64,000 nucleotides of DNA, from positions 38,183,501-38,247,500 of the forward strand of contig CM060989.1 of the NCBI GenBank assembly GCA_030765065.1, written 5' to 3'. The position numbers were made by a program, and so were the translations under genes. Shown here piece after piece: positions 1-10,543 of the stretch (position 1 is its first letter; each line of letters opens with the position of its first letter). This stretch comes from Deroplatys truncata. Taxonomy: Eukaryota > Arthropoda > Insecta > Mantodea > Mantidae. Below the pieces are notes generated by a model. That model worked only from the letters and a program-made list of their open reading frames with translations, was not told the origin of the DNA and did not search any database.

Positions 1-301
1 CTTATGTAGGACTTACACCCCCCAGGACTTACAAGCGGGTGCCTGGGGTCAGAGGACCGTCGAGGAGCAGATACTCATGGATCAGACAGAGCATCCAGGA
101 TGGGTGATCAGCCCGATGCCTGGTATGGGATGAAGGAAGTAGATGAAATGAAATGTTGGTGAAATGGATGAAAGGAAAAGTGATGATGGAGCAGTTGGTG
201 GAAACCGGAGAACCCAGAGAACATGCAGGTCCCTGGGATTGAACCCGGGCCGCCTAGATGGGAGGCGAGCGGTCTAACCACTCGGCCACGGCGCCGCCTC
301 A
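1..301 (-). repeat. tRNA-derived SINE, copy 1 (tRNA-Ser/Leu-like head)
   Basis: Read on the minus strand this begins with a tRNA-like head. An A box (TGGCCGAGTGG) lies at 278-288 and a B box (GGGTTCAATCC) at 236-246, the internal RNA polymerase III promoter of tRNA-derived SINEs. A body of about 200 bp follows, running off the window start. The body recurs, diverged, at 21870-22140 (shared stretches around TGGGTGATCAGCC and CCTGTCGAGGAGCA), so this is a dispersed family and not a tRNA gene. The cloverleaf acceptor stem does not close. Retrotransposition would depend on a LINE partner. Confidence 0.75.
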
Positions 302-385
302 TATGGAGAATAAGCGTTTGTAAAATTAGATTGTACAAGAGTAGAGAAAGTCATGTGAGTGTAACACATCAGATTTTTTTTAGAT
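299..385 (-). repeat. Family A repeat, terminal fragment
   Basis: This is only the last 85 bp or so of family A (the TTACACTCACATGAC end, here inverted), closely matching the ends at 3591, 9049 and 33909. It abuts the SINE head at 301. The rest of the element is missing, so it is a truncated copy or was cut by the SINE. Confidence 0.7.
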
Positions 386-394
386 CTGAATCAC

Positions 395-785
395 CTTTCA
401 AAGTATATTTCAGAATAATTCTTAGCAACGAAGATGCTAACGGCTAGTAGTGAACCTAAATGCAAGTTAGTCACACCTGGTTGTGGCAGAATTTTTCAAA
501 TTTGATTCAACCTTCAAAGTAGCTATATTTCTGAGTCATTCTTATCAACGAAAATGTTTAAGCCTAGTATAGTGAATCTACATTGCAGGTTACTGTTCTG
601 AGTTGTTCTGATTGTGGCAGAATTTTTTAAAAGTAATCATATTTCTGAACCATTCTTATCAACGAAAATGTTGAAGTCTAGTATAGTGGATCTTCATTGC
701 AAGTTACTCACAACTGGTGTGGCAGAATTTCGTAAATTAATTCAACTTCAAATTATGTATTTCAGATTTCCTAATAACCCAGAAT
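395..785. repeat. Tandem repeat, three diverged units of about 114-120 bp
   Basis: The motif ATTCTTA(G/T)CAACGAA(G/A)ATG recurs at 418, 538 and 652, each time followed by a CTAGTA(T)AGTG-like segment, a TGCAAGTTA-like segment and a TGGCAGAATTT segment. The period is therefore about 120 then 114 bp. This is a short satellite-like array with no coding sense. Confidence 0.8.
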
Positions 786-1914
786 CGTGTGCACTCTCTG
801 ATGAAACAACTGAAATTAGTGTGGATAATTACAAAATATCCATTTAGAATGCCACACACATCGCGTTTAAATATCTTATCTGATTTAAATCATTCATCAA
901 GTATACTTCAAAGTTTGTTCTGTTTTTCTAGGTACAAATACCTGTGCTGATAACAATTAAGATAATATGTACTTCATTTTGTATAAAGCGCTGGCTTTTT
1001 TATTTTCTTATTTTGCGTTGGAGACTCGCCTCAAGCCCATGAAAATCGCTTTGATACAGTATCATAACTACTAACAGCTAGTCTCAACGCTTGCCTTTAC
1101 TAGTTAACCTTATCCTCTCTCTGGAATATTATCTGCTTGATCTTTCGAGGTGTGGCAGCCAACAAAGCGTCTATCCAACATTTGAAGTCTACAAAGTGCA
1201 GCGCATCTGAACTGATGGAGAGCGGTAAAGTGTTACAAAGACTCTTATTCATCAAGGCGTTACTGCCCCTCCTCACCTGACTTTACCTCGCGGAAGGACC
1301 AGCTGCTCTCTAATTTTTACCCGCACTCCATCCTTGACTCTCAGCCAGTCCCGCCGTCTCTAGAGTCGGAGAACAAACTAAGGCAGTTGGAGAGAAAGCT
1401 ACTGTACATAGAGAGAAACAGAGATAATACATTATCTCTTTCTTTTAATCCCGCTCGTTCTCCTTGACTCCTCTCTCAACGGACTCAATGCCAAGGAATA
1501 CCTCTAACGCGCAACGACTTGCACTTGGGAGGGTGCAATGACTGACTGATGTTCTCTGGCTGGAAAGTCGCGTGACGCATATCAGTGACACTGAGCAACC
1601 TACTCTGACCCGCCTTCGTTCATTTTCGCGACTCCAGTAGCTCACGTAAAACCTGCTGCTCGGTGCTATCATTTGCCTTTACCTATATAAACATGGAGTC
1701 GGTTTACTACTGCCCTTAACATTGAGACCTAAGCAATATTGTGTTATCTCCTATCTCTGTCTTTTAGATAAATATCTTTGTCCCTTTAATAAGGGATATT
1801 AGGTTATTAACTAAAGGTGATTATCTATGTTTTTCAACCCCAGTAGTTCATATATGTTTCTACACAGCGACCTGCATTTAAGGATTACACGATAAGCAGT
1901 TTCGTCCTCTTCAT
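786..1914. other. No gene recognised; possible TATA box at 1684
   Basis: This is mixed-composition unique-looking DNA with no coding frame of note. CCTATATAAA at about 1681-1690 could be a core promoter and sits upstream of family E at 1915. This may be part of a larger retroelement regulatory region, but no second copy of this stretch exists in the window to confirm it. Confidence 0.3.
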
Positions 1915-2960
1915 TATATAACCTACTTATTGGTTTTTCTTTGAAGATTACATTGTATGTGTTTCCGTAATGAAAGGAACGTCAGACAGCGAGTTGGTCC
2001 GTTAGTTAGTGAGCGAGTTAGCGAGTGCGTTTCAGGTGCGATGAAAAGTACTATTCTCCGAGTGAGTTTGTGACTTGCAGTGAGTGCTGTTCCGCGAGAT
2101 TCTGGAGAAATCTTGTGTTCGACTCCCCAACGAGTGAACCGTCCGGAGGAACAGGCTGCGTCGCGCTTATTGTGACAGTTATATTTTTATTTTACAAGAA
2201 TGTCTAAGTTCATTAAGTTGGAGACATTTAGAACAAATTTTTTTAATTAATTCCACGAGATTAGCTTTAGAATTCTGGCGGGTCGTTACACGGATGCTTA
2301 TGTAAGCAGGGGTTATAATGATTTTATAGGGGAAATGGTCAACTCTGGTTCGACACTTGGATGGATTAAGCAAAATCATGCTGACACCCGCTTATGCCAG
2401 TGCTGTCTAAAGAACTTGTCAGCACTTTGCTCGGGTATTTAAACGAGTTCTTTGTGCGCTGGGGCTCTGCCTATGACTTGCCTAGCAGGACTTTGACGTT
2501 CGTCTCTGTATATTCATTTGTGTTAGTTTACAATTTCGACATAGGCCGTAGGTACGTCGAAGATGGAACGCCGGACGTCTTCCGTCAACCAGATAAACCC
2601 GAAAGCTGTCTAACCCTCTCCCTCTTGCAATATAGTTTAGATAAGTTATTAGAAAGATTAATGCCTCTCTTGGAATCAGAATTACACTATAATAGTGTCA
2701 CCCTTTCACCATACTTCCAGCTACCCGCAACATATACCCCTACCTTCCAGTCCTCGTCCCATCTGGTATAGGTGCCGGTTTGAGCAAAGTGACCTTATGT
2801 CACAATATTTCGTTGCGCCGCTACGTCACGAAGAAAGTGAAGTGTAGTGAAAGGTTAAACTAGAACACATTAACGAAGAGACAATGAGAGCTTAGTGTAG
2901 TGACAGTTGAAAGCTGGACAAAGTCACAATGAGTATCAACTGATTTTGAATAAAACTCGC
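1915..2960 (+). repeat. Family E repeat, copy 1, split by about 0.65 kb
   Basis: Two blocks (about 1975-2140 and 2805-2960) match, in order, one contiguous block on the minus strand at 52745-53210. Shared landmarks are GTGAGCGAGTT, GTGCGTTTC, CTCCCCAACG-like sequence, then CCGCTACGTCACGAAG and a run of AGTGAAGTG-like sequence. The part between (2140-2805) is absent from the other copy, so it is either an insertion here or a deletion there. ATTGTGACA (2169-2177) and TGTCACAAT (2798-2806) are inverted at the ends of that segment. Confidence 0.55.
2394..2771 (+). other. Unrecognised open frame, 125 codons
   Basis: An ATG-initiated open frame of 125 codons lies inside the segment that splits family E. 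The product has no motif I recognise, no signal peptide, no clear domain and no splice context. In a 64 kb window with six frames an open frame of this length can arise by chance. It is listed because it is among the longest frames not explained by a transposase. If it is real it would most likely be an old mobile-element frame. Confidence 0.15.
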
Positions 2961-3590
2961 TGATGGGGGTTCTACCTTGAATATGGCGTTGAATTGACCG
3001 ATTATTTACTATTAGAATCATTTCTCCTTTTAATTTGTTTGCACGTCATTAAACTCCACGTTTTTTTGCAGTGAGCCTCCATTTTTTTCTTTCTTTTTTC
3101 CCCCCAGGTCCACATTTAGTCGCTTGTTATCTCCCTTCCCCATAGATCCTCCATTTCCTCGTTTGCTCTAACGTCTATTTAACCAAATGGACAATGGAGC
3201 TCTTTCTCGCATTTGTTTGAACAGGCTACCACCCGGGATATAAAATTAACTTTCTTAATCCCGGGTAGTTATTTTTTCTCGAATTTACGATAATCCAGGG
3301 ATTTCCTCTTCCCCTCCTACATTTAGTTCATTTACTGTAATAAGCGCGAAGTCTGAGAGCATTAAAATGATTCATTCGTCTCTTTTGCCTTTTATATGTG
3401 TGCTTTATACCTCTGGATTTTCCTTCGGTCCTACGCACTCAATTATAAAAGCTGGTTTGCAAGAAAACAATTCTAAAAATTACTCTTCTGTCTTAGTTAT
3501 AAAATTTTTAGAGCTTTTTCGCATTTTAATTATATTACTTAACAACTATTCCTTCCTAGGGGAAACCTAATGGCGAAAATTGGCAAAACT
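2961..3590. other. Unique AT-rich stretch with a strong hairpin
   Basis: No gene is seen. CCCGGGAT at 3232-3239 is inverted as ATCCCGGG at 3258-3265, with flanking CTACC/GTAG also pairing. This gives an 8-12 bp stem with an 18-base AT-rich loop. Confidence 0.4.
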
Positions 3591-4395
3591 TCTGGTGTGT
3601 TACACTCACATGACTTTCTCTACTCTTGTACAAACTATTTTTACAAACGCTTCTTCTCCATATGGTTCATGTTAATCGAGATATCGAGATGTTAATCTTA
3701 TTGCTAATTTTATTGTATATGCAAGGGGAATTGCTAGGCTTTAAGCGATAGTCAAATATTTTAAGAGCTGGTTGCTATGTGGAGTATTTCATTCTCTTTG
3801 CATTACCAGGACAAAAAAATAAATAACGAATTTGAGAAATGGTATAAGTATCGGAAAATTTAAGGGAATAACAAGCAATATCTCGAAAATGGTTCACTCA
3901 ACAAAACAAATTTATATGACATAAATTGTGTATTTTAACGCAAACTACATTTTTTGTGTAGTAAAATTTTGTCTATCTCTTATGGTTTACCAGTTATGCA
4001 AAAGTCATTCACAATGAAGAATACTTTTGGAGACATTCCCAGAAAATTCGACATATACATTTTATTTGTCATGAAAATATTTTAAACATATGATATTTTC
4101 ATCAAAATCGTTAGAGCCATTTTTGAGAAAATTAAAATTTTGGGGCGGGGGGATTTTCTTGAAAACTTTCGTGTTGCATTTCTGGAAGATACTGAACCTA
4201 AATACCAAGTTTGGTGTTTATCCGACTGTTCGTTTCTGAGTTATGTTGTAAACAGACACACACACGGACACACAAATGCTTTTTTTGGATTCAGGGGGTC
4301 TCAAAACATGTATTTCCGGTGAAATCTCGGTATCGAATTTTTGGGTCGAATACAATACTTCCCCTACTTACTATATGTAGTAGAGAAAGTAAAAA
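3591..4395 (+). repeat. Family A repeat, copy 2
   Basis: Starts at TGTTACACTCACATGACTTTC and ends at GTAGTAGAGAAAGTAAAA. The two ends share the 12-mer ACTTTCTCTACT in inverted orientation. Internal landmarks are ATATCTCGAAAATGG, GGAGACATTCCC, TTTCTTGAAAAC, a short CA-rich tract and ATTTCCGGTGAAATCTCGG. No transposase or RT motif is visible. It faces copy 3 about 100 bp away. Confidence 0.85.
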
Positions 4396-4495
4396 TACAT
4401 ATTTAGTTGTTTGTACAGTAATATTAATTGGAATTTGTTCTTTAATTTTGATATTTATTTTAGTATTATCGACACAATGTTAAGCCTGTACATTT

Positions 4496-5306
4496 CTTAC
4501 ATTTCTCTACTACGTATAGTAAGTAGGGGAAGTATTGCATTCCACCCAAAAATTCGGTACCGAGATTTCACCGGAAATACATGTTTTGAGGTGCCCTGTA
4601 TCCAAATACAGGATTTTTTCGAAACATGTCCATATGTGTCTCTCCTTCTGTCTATGAAACAGCATAACTCAAAAACGAAAAGTCGGATAAATACCAAAGT
4701 TGACATTTGAGTTTAGTATCATCCAAGGATACGACACGAGACTTTTAGGAAAATCCTCTCACCCCAGACTACCCTTTACATTGAACATTTTTCGATAATG
4801 TTTATTTTCTCAAAAATGGCTCTAACGATTTTGATTAAAATATCATATGCTTATGGCATTTTCATGTCAAATGAAATGTATATCTTGAATTTTCTGGGAA
4901 TTTCCCCAAAAGTCCTCTTCATTCTGGATGACTTTTATATAATTGCTATTGCTGTAAGAGATTTTTCTACACAAAAAATATAGATTTCGTTAAAACACAC
5001 AATTTATGTCACATACTTTTTTTGGCCGAGTGAACCATTTCCGAGATATTCCTTCTTATTTGTTTCAATTTTTGCAATACTTGTACTTTTTCTCAAATGG
5101 GAATTCGTTATTCCTTTTTTTATGTCCTGGACATACAAAAAGCCTACCATATTCTCCTTGTATCTACAAAAAAATTAGTCACAAGTTAATTTCTGCAAAT
5201 GTTTATCTCGATTAATATGAAGTAGATGGAGAATAAGCGTTTATAAAAATAGTTTGTACAAGAATAGAAAAAGTCATGTGAGTGCAACACATCAGATTAT
5301 TTTTCT
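4496..5306 (-). repeat. Family A repeat, copy 3 (inverted relative to copy 2)
   Basis: The same landmarks as copy 2 appear in reverse: it opens with TTTCTCTACTACGTATAGTAAG and closes with AGTGCAACACATCAGATT. With copy 2 it forms an inverted pair separated by about 100 bp, long enough to snap back if single stranded or transcribed through. Confidence 0.85.
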
Positions 5307-5349
5307 TCACACAGTAGAACCTCGACTAGCATATGGTGTTTGCTTCTAG

Positions 5350-5795
5350 GGGTCAGCATCGTATAAACACCAAACTTGGTACATGTTTAGATTCAATACC
5401 TTCTTAAGACGCGACACGAAGATTTTCAAGAAAATCCCCCCATCCCAAATTACTCTTTACATGGAACATTTTTCGAAATGTTTTATTTTCTAAAAACTGA
5501 ATGAAACTGTTTTGGCTAAAATATAATATATATTATTGATGTTTGCGTGACAAATAAAATTACATTTTTAATTTTCTGGGACAACCTGTGAGTGCTCTTC
5601 ATCGGGAAAGAATTTTGTATACTCTTGTATAAGTGGTAAACGCTAAGCGATAGGCGAAAACGTACTATACAAAGGTTGTAAATATGGTTAAAATGCACAA
5701 TTTATTTCAAGTAACATTTTTTGTAGCATCAGCAGTTTCCGAGATATCCGTTGTTGGAATTGTTCAATATTTAGCCATTCGTTTAGTTAACTCGT
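5350..5795 (-). repeat. Family B repeat, truncated copy
   Basis: Matches the middle of families A and B (ACCAAACTTGGTA, GACGCGACACGAAGATTTTC, TTTACATGGAACATTTTTCG, TTCTGGGA) but carries the B-specific segment with TTCCGAGATATCCGTT. Both ends are missing and divergence is high. Confidence 0.7.
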
Positions 5796-5799
5796 TTAT

Positions 5800-6656
5800 T
5801 TCGTTTGGTTTTCTATTTAAACATTAATTTCACACACATTTACACTCTCACTCATACTTTTACACGCTAGTAAGAATGGGGAATAACCCTGGCTAAATAC
5901 GAGGGTCGTCCAATAAGTAAGCTTGCCTATTTTATAAAAAAAACACAATTGATCATGTTGAATTAATTTGATTTACATTGTACAATTCTGTTGTTACTTT
6001 TCTTCACATTCAACATGTTTTTCCAAGCATATTTGGGGACGTGACACAAGTTTTTCCAAGCCAGTGTTGTACTAGGTCGGGTCCTGTGCTCGCAACCAGC
6101 TGTTCACTGATTTGACTTCATCATCGGTGTTAAAAGTGCTTACCTTTGAGTTGAAGGAACATGTGAAAATCACTTGGGGCAAGCTCCGGTGAATACGGAG
6201 GATACGAGAAAACTTCCAAGTTGAATGTTGACCCAGGCGGAGCTCAGAAGATTCAACTGGGAAGTTTTCTCGTATATTCCATATCTTTATCCAGTGATTT
6301 TCCCATGTTCCCCTGACTCAAAGGTCATCTTGCAGGTAAGCACTTTAACACTGTGACGAAGATAAATCAGAAGTGAACAGCTGGTTACGAGCACGGGACC
6401 CGGCCGGGGACAACACTAGCTTGGAAAACTTGTCACGTCCCCAAAAATGCTTGGAAAAACATGTTGACTATGTAGAAAAGTAACATAAGGATTGTACAAT
6501 ATAAATAAAATCAATTCAACATGATCAGTTTTTTTAATGCTTTTTTATAAAATAGGGAGGCTTACTTACCGGACGCCCCTCGTAAAAATCTCCGTCCTCT
6601 AACCGAGAGTTGAACTTCGGAATTTGAAAGCTACCATGCTAACCATCAGATCACAG
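5800..6656 (-). repeat. SINE F copy interrupted by a foldback MITE
   Basis: The minus-strand head at 6590-6655 has an A-box-like GATGGTTAGCATGG and a B-box-like AGTTCAACTCTC. The body resumes on the far side of the MITE (5800-5899), where GGGTTATTCCCCATTC resembles GGATTATTCCCTACCC in SINE F at 56870. The interruption at 5900-6582 has a TA duplication, so the SINE was present first. Confidence 0.55.
5900..6582. mobile_element. Foldback mariner MITE (long inverted repeat, TA target)
   Basis: Flanked by TA at 5898-5899 and 6583-6584. The two arms, about 330 bp each (5900-6235 and 6245-6582), are near-perfect inverted copies starting CGAGGG(T/G)CGTCC. Translated with frameshifts, each arm gives a mariner transposase C-terminus (a series like ARDPAWYNTSLEKLVTRPK, then EKHVDYVEK). 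One mariner end, including the 3' part of the gene, was therefore duplicated head to head. No transposase catalytic core is left, so movement would need a transposase supplied in trans. Confidence 0.85.
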
Positions 6657-7224
6657 GGGCAGTCTAATATTCTTATAATTATTATTTATAGAATTTTACA
6701 TGTTATATTAATATAGATATTCCTTTATAACTATTTTAATTTCTATTGCATATTAAAAAAAATTGTCTGAGGTTCAGTTCCCGCTACATGGGTTAGTGGA
6801 GTATCACTTTAAAATTTCAAATGGGAGTAGGGTCAGATAGAATACTGTTACATCAATTCAAATGGGCATTTCTTGTGATTCTAATTATTGCTGAATCAAT
6901 TGCAAACTGCAAACAATGTAATAAATTCTCGTCCCATAGTGTATGGTCATTATTATGTGGCACAAGTGCAGCTTTCAAATTGCGACTAATCGCTCCCTTA
7001 ATGATGAATTCCGATAATATGGAATAATTAACACATGCGTAATTCCCGTAACGAAGCTAAATTATCTTATTGCCCGAACTTAAAGGTAGGTAGCGTTGGA
7101 AAAAACTCTCTATTATCAGAAGTAAATGTTAAGTTTAAACTTTGTAATATGTTCACTCGCTTTCCGTGTGAAAAATAGTCTTTCTCGTTTTAATGTTATA
7201 CTTTTTAAACAGTTTTATTTCAAA
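6657..7224. other. No feature recognised
   Basis: AT-rich sequence between SINE F and a family B copy. The short open frame at 6821-7027 has no recognisable product. Confidence 0.4.
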
Positions 7225-8020
7225 AAAATCGACGTTACACCTTCACATGTTCTTCTATACCTTCTATCTTTATTAGTTGGTACACAAACTATTCTTACTA
7301 AAGCTTATTTTTCTATTTATTGCATTCTAATCCAAATAAACCTTTGCACAAATAGCTACATTACACATTTCGTTATACATACAAAGGGAACAGCGATAGT
7401 CAAATGTTTAAGAACTGGACGCTATATGCTGATCTTAAAATTCCATACTGTTTCCATTCAATCGCGAGAAACAACTGTAAATCGATGAGACTTTAAAAGA
7501 ATAAGTATTGAACAATTCGAAACTTTATTTACGGATCTCTCAGAAATGGCTTATGCCATAGAAAAAATTATTTTAAGTAAATTGCATGTTTTAAAGATAT
7601 CTACATTTTTGCATGGTACGTTGCGCGTTTATTGCTTAACGTTTACCAAGTATTATACAATTATACAAAATTCCTTCCGAATGAAAAGGACTTCACAGGC
7701 TATTCATATAAAATTCAATATTTGCATTTTCTTTGTCGCGTAAACATATTTAAGATATATGTCAATCAAAATCATTAGAGCCATTTTTTAAAAAATCAAA
7801 ACTTTCGAACAATTTTCCATGTAAGCATAGTTGGGGTGGAGGGATTTTCTTGAAAGTCTTCGTGTCGTATCTTTGGAAGGTACGGAAGCTAAATACCACA
7901 CGGAGCTTTTTCTAAAAATGCTTTTTTGGATTCAGGTGGTCTCAAAAACATTTATTCCGGTGAAATCTCGGTATCTAATTTTTGGGTGAATGCAGTCCCT
8001 GTGGTAGAGAAAGTAAAACG
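7225..8020 (+). repeat. Family B repeat
   Basis: Starts with a degraded version of the B end (GTTACACCTTCACATG, then TTATTAGTTGGTACACAAACTATTC, a segment A lacks) and ends at GTAGAGAAAGTAAAA near 8015. The B-specific block with TCGCGAGAAACAACTG is present. The divergence shows an old insertion. Confidence 0.75.
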
Positions 8021-8587
8021 AACTGTCATTTTCTGTCGAAAACACTAGTTTTAAAAGCTTTACGCCCAGTAACCGTGTAGTTCATATCGAACGGTGAATA
8101 ACTGAAGTGAATCAAATGATACTGAAATGGCTCCCGCGGTCCATAGAGGATTGGATTGCGCTACCTGCACACCACGAAGCTGGTTAAATTGTGGACTTAT
8201 AGCTCATCATAGTATTAATAATAATTTATGGTATAACAGATTAACATAATATTTTAATTTTCAGAGAAACATTTATCACCCAGACTTTCTGAGGATGATA
8301 ATTTTCAAAAAATATGAAATACATCTTAATCTTGCGTGGCATATGATAAAATATTTTATTCGATAGTAAAACGTAAATTAAGAGTAATTTAATTTAATTA
8401 AACACGTCAATTTATCGTTACTGCCTGGAAATATGGCGGCACCAGTAAATTGAAATTTGCCAGGAGAAATATTTATTCCTAAAGAGTTCTACTAATGGAT
8501 GCTCAGATTGCAGTAAATTCATTGGTCCTGAAATAGTCCATCTAGTTTTCTACGTGATAATGGGTGCAGATCAGAAATGAAATAAAA
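8021..8587. other. No feature recognised
   Basis: AT-rich sequence without open frames, splice pairs or similarity to other parts of the window. Confidence 0.4.
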
Positions 8588-8615
8588 AGATGTAGTAGTG
8601 GTAGTGGTAGTAGTG

Positions 8616-8646
<31 letters not shown>

Positions 8647-8716
8647 CGGTAGCGGCAGCGGTAGTGGTAGTACTGGTAGTACTGGTAGTAGCAGTAGCAG
8701 CAGCAGTAGTAGTACT
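8588..8716. repeat. Trinucleotide microsatellite (TAG/GGT/CAG mixture)
   Basis: About 130 bp of imperfect TAG repeats with GGT, CGG and CAG variants. It stays open in several frames (poly-Ser/Gly, poly-Val, poly-Leu), which is purely a consequence of the repeat. Confidence 0.9.
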
Positions 8717-8838
8717 TTTATTGTGTACAGTTTCAGTCTACTCTTGTACAATACAACAATCGCATGGGCCTCATTGCCGTACATGCTTTTCCAGTCCCTA
8801 TAATCTAACACTGTGTGTATAACACTAAATATATACTC

Positions 8839-8857
8839 ACTATATATATATATATAC
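8839..8857. repeat. TA dinucleotide microsatellite
   Basis: A short alternating TA run. Confidence 0.85.
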
Positions 8858-9048
8858 ATAGTATGTACTATGAACTAACATAATGAAGGAAGAAAAAACA
8901 AAATAATAATAATAACAACAATAATAAGCATGAATTACAATTATATTACAAATATACACAGTGCTCCGACCCTTAAGAACTCGCTCTTATGTGCCGTCCC
9001 CCCTCTTCCGTTCTCCAGGGCAATTAACCTCCTTGCGAATCATAGAGA

Positions 9049-9966
9049 AAAAATCTGATGTGTTACACTCACATGACTTTCTCTACTCTTGTACAAACTA
9101 TTTTTACAAACGCTTATTCTCCATCTACTTCATGTTAATCGAGATAAACATTTGCAGACTCTATCTTATTGCTAATTTTCTTGTAGATGTAAGGGGAATA
9201 TATATTTACAAGGGTGATATAGAAATACAGTAGCCTTTAAGCACATACATATCTCTTAATAGCTGGTTGCTAGGTGCAGCACCATTCCTTTGCCACTGAT
9301 TAATCCTCTTTGCATATCCAAGACAAAAAAATGAATAACGAATTCCCATTTGAGAAAATAAGTATTGAAAAATTTAAGGGAATAACAAGCAATATCTCGA
9401 AAATGGTTCACTCAACAAAAGAAATGTATATGACATAAATTTTGTATTTTAACGCGATATACATTTTTTGTGTTGTAAAATTTTGTCTATCTCTTATGGT
9501 TTACCAGTTATGCAAAAGTCGTTCATAATGAAGAATACTTTTGGAGACATTCCCAGAAAATTCAAGATATACATTTTATTTGTCATGAAAATATCTTAAA
9601 CATATGATATTTTAATCAAACTCATTAGAGCCATTTTTGAGAACATTGAAATTTTCGAAAAATGTTCAATGTAAAGGGTAATCTGGGATGGGGGGATTTT
9701 CTTGAAAACCTTCGTGTCGCATCTCTGGAAGATACTGAACCTAAATACCAAGCTTGGTGTTTATCCGACTGTTCGTTTCTGAGTTATGCTGTTCACAGAC
9801 AGACAGACACATAGACACACACACACACGGACATGTTTCCAAAAATGCTTTTTTTGGATTCAGGGGGTCTCAAAACATGTATTTCCGGTGAAATCTCGGT
9901 ATCGAATTTTTGGGTGGAATACAATACTTCCCCTACTTACTGTACGTAGTAAAGAAAGTAAAAAGA
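9049..9966 (+). repeat. Family A repeat, copy 4 (near full length)
   Basis: Opens with TCTGATGTGTTACACTCAC and closes with GTAGTAAAGAAAGTAAAAA. All landmarks are present, including the ACATGTTTCCAAAAATGC block after a CA-rich tract. It is about 0.9 kb, a useful reference for the full family. The frame beginning at 9786 spans the CA tract and the terminal part but runs out into flanking DNA, so it is not a gene. Confidence 0.85.
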
Positions 9967-10543
9967 GCCCATTTTATGACAGCCCGCGTCCAACATTACA
10001 TCCTAGCAGGCCTCCATTCCCCTACTGGACCCCAGACGTAGCAGTGGAACAAAACGTTTTAATTCACTACTGTAACAGAGCATATCGTTCAGTGAGTAAT
10101 AACATTAATAATAATTGTACATTTGGAACACATATGAACATTTATACTTCAATAAGAAAAATTTTGAGTTTACCACAGATGAATAGCCTAAGGCACGCTC
10201 AAGGTACCGGAAAACACTTAGGAAAAGGTCCGCTTCACAACGCCTAACAAAGGGGAAGTGAAAGTCTTTAGAAATATTTGTTCACTAATCAGAACGCGAG
10301 TTCAGTCAGCGTGAGGGACTTAGGCAAGCATAGACGAAGCTAGTAAAGTTATGCGAGATCACATACGACGCCAACAACATGATTGGGGGATACTTGGGGA
10401 AATGCAAATTCTGAGAACAAATCAGAAAGATATAATAAAATCCACCAATGAGTTTATTAAGAAGCTTAATTGTGACGTGGTTAGAATTACAAAACCTGCG
10501 TCAGCCCTCGGAGAGACACTGACACTGAATACTCTGAATAATA
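9967..10543. other. No gene recognised; short open frame at 10351-10557
   Basis: A 68-codon lysine/asparagine-rich frame at 10351-10557 is interrupted by the mariner at 10544. The flank beyond the mariner (from 11812) has a similar ACTCTGACACTGAATAC segment, so this may be a local repeat. I cannot assign a product. Confidence 0.25.

Noticed and set aside
229-301. tRNA gene on the minus strand
   Set aside because: The A and B boxes are good but the acceptor stem does not close and the same body follows another copy at 21870, so it is a SINE head.
2394-2771. Host protein of 125 residues
   Set aside because: No recognisable domain, no splice signals and it sits inside a segment that interrupts a repeat; kept only as a low-confidence open frame.
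8564-8859. Overlapping long frames on both strands (poly-Ser/Gly, poly-Val, poly-Leu)
   Set aside because: All are translations of one trinucleotide microsatellite; there is no codon bias, start context or conserved sequence.
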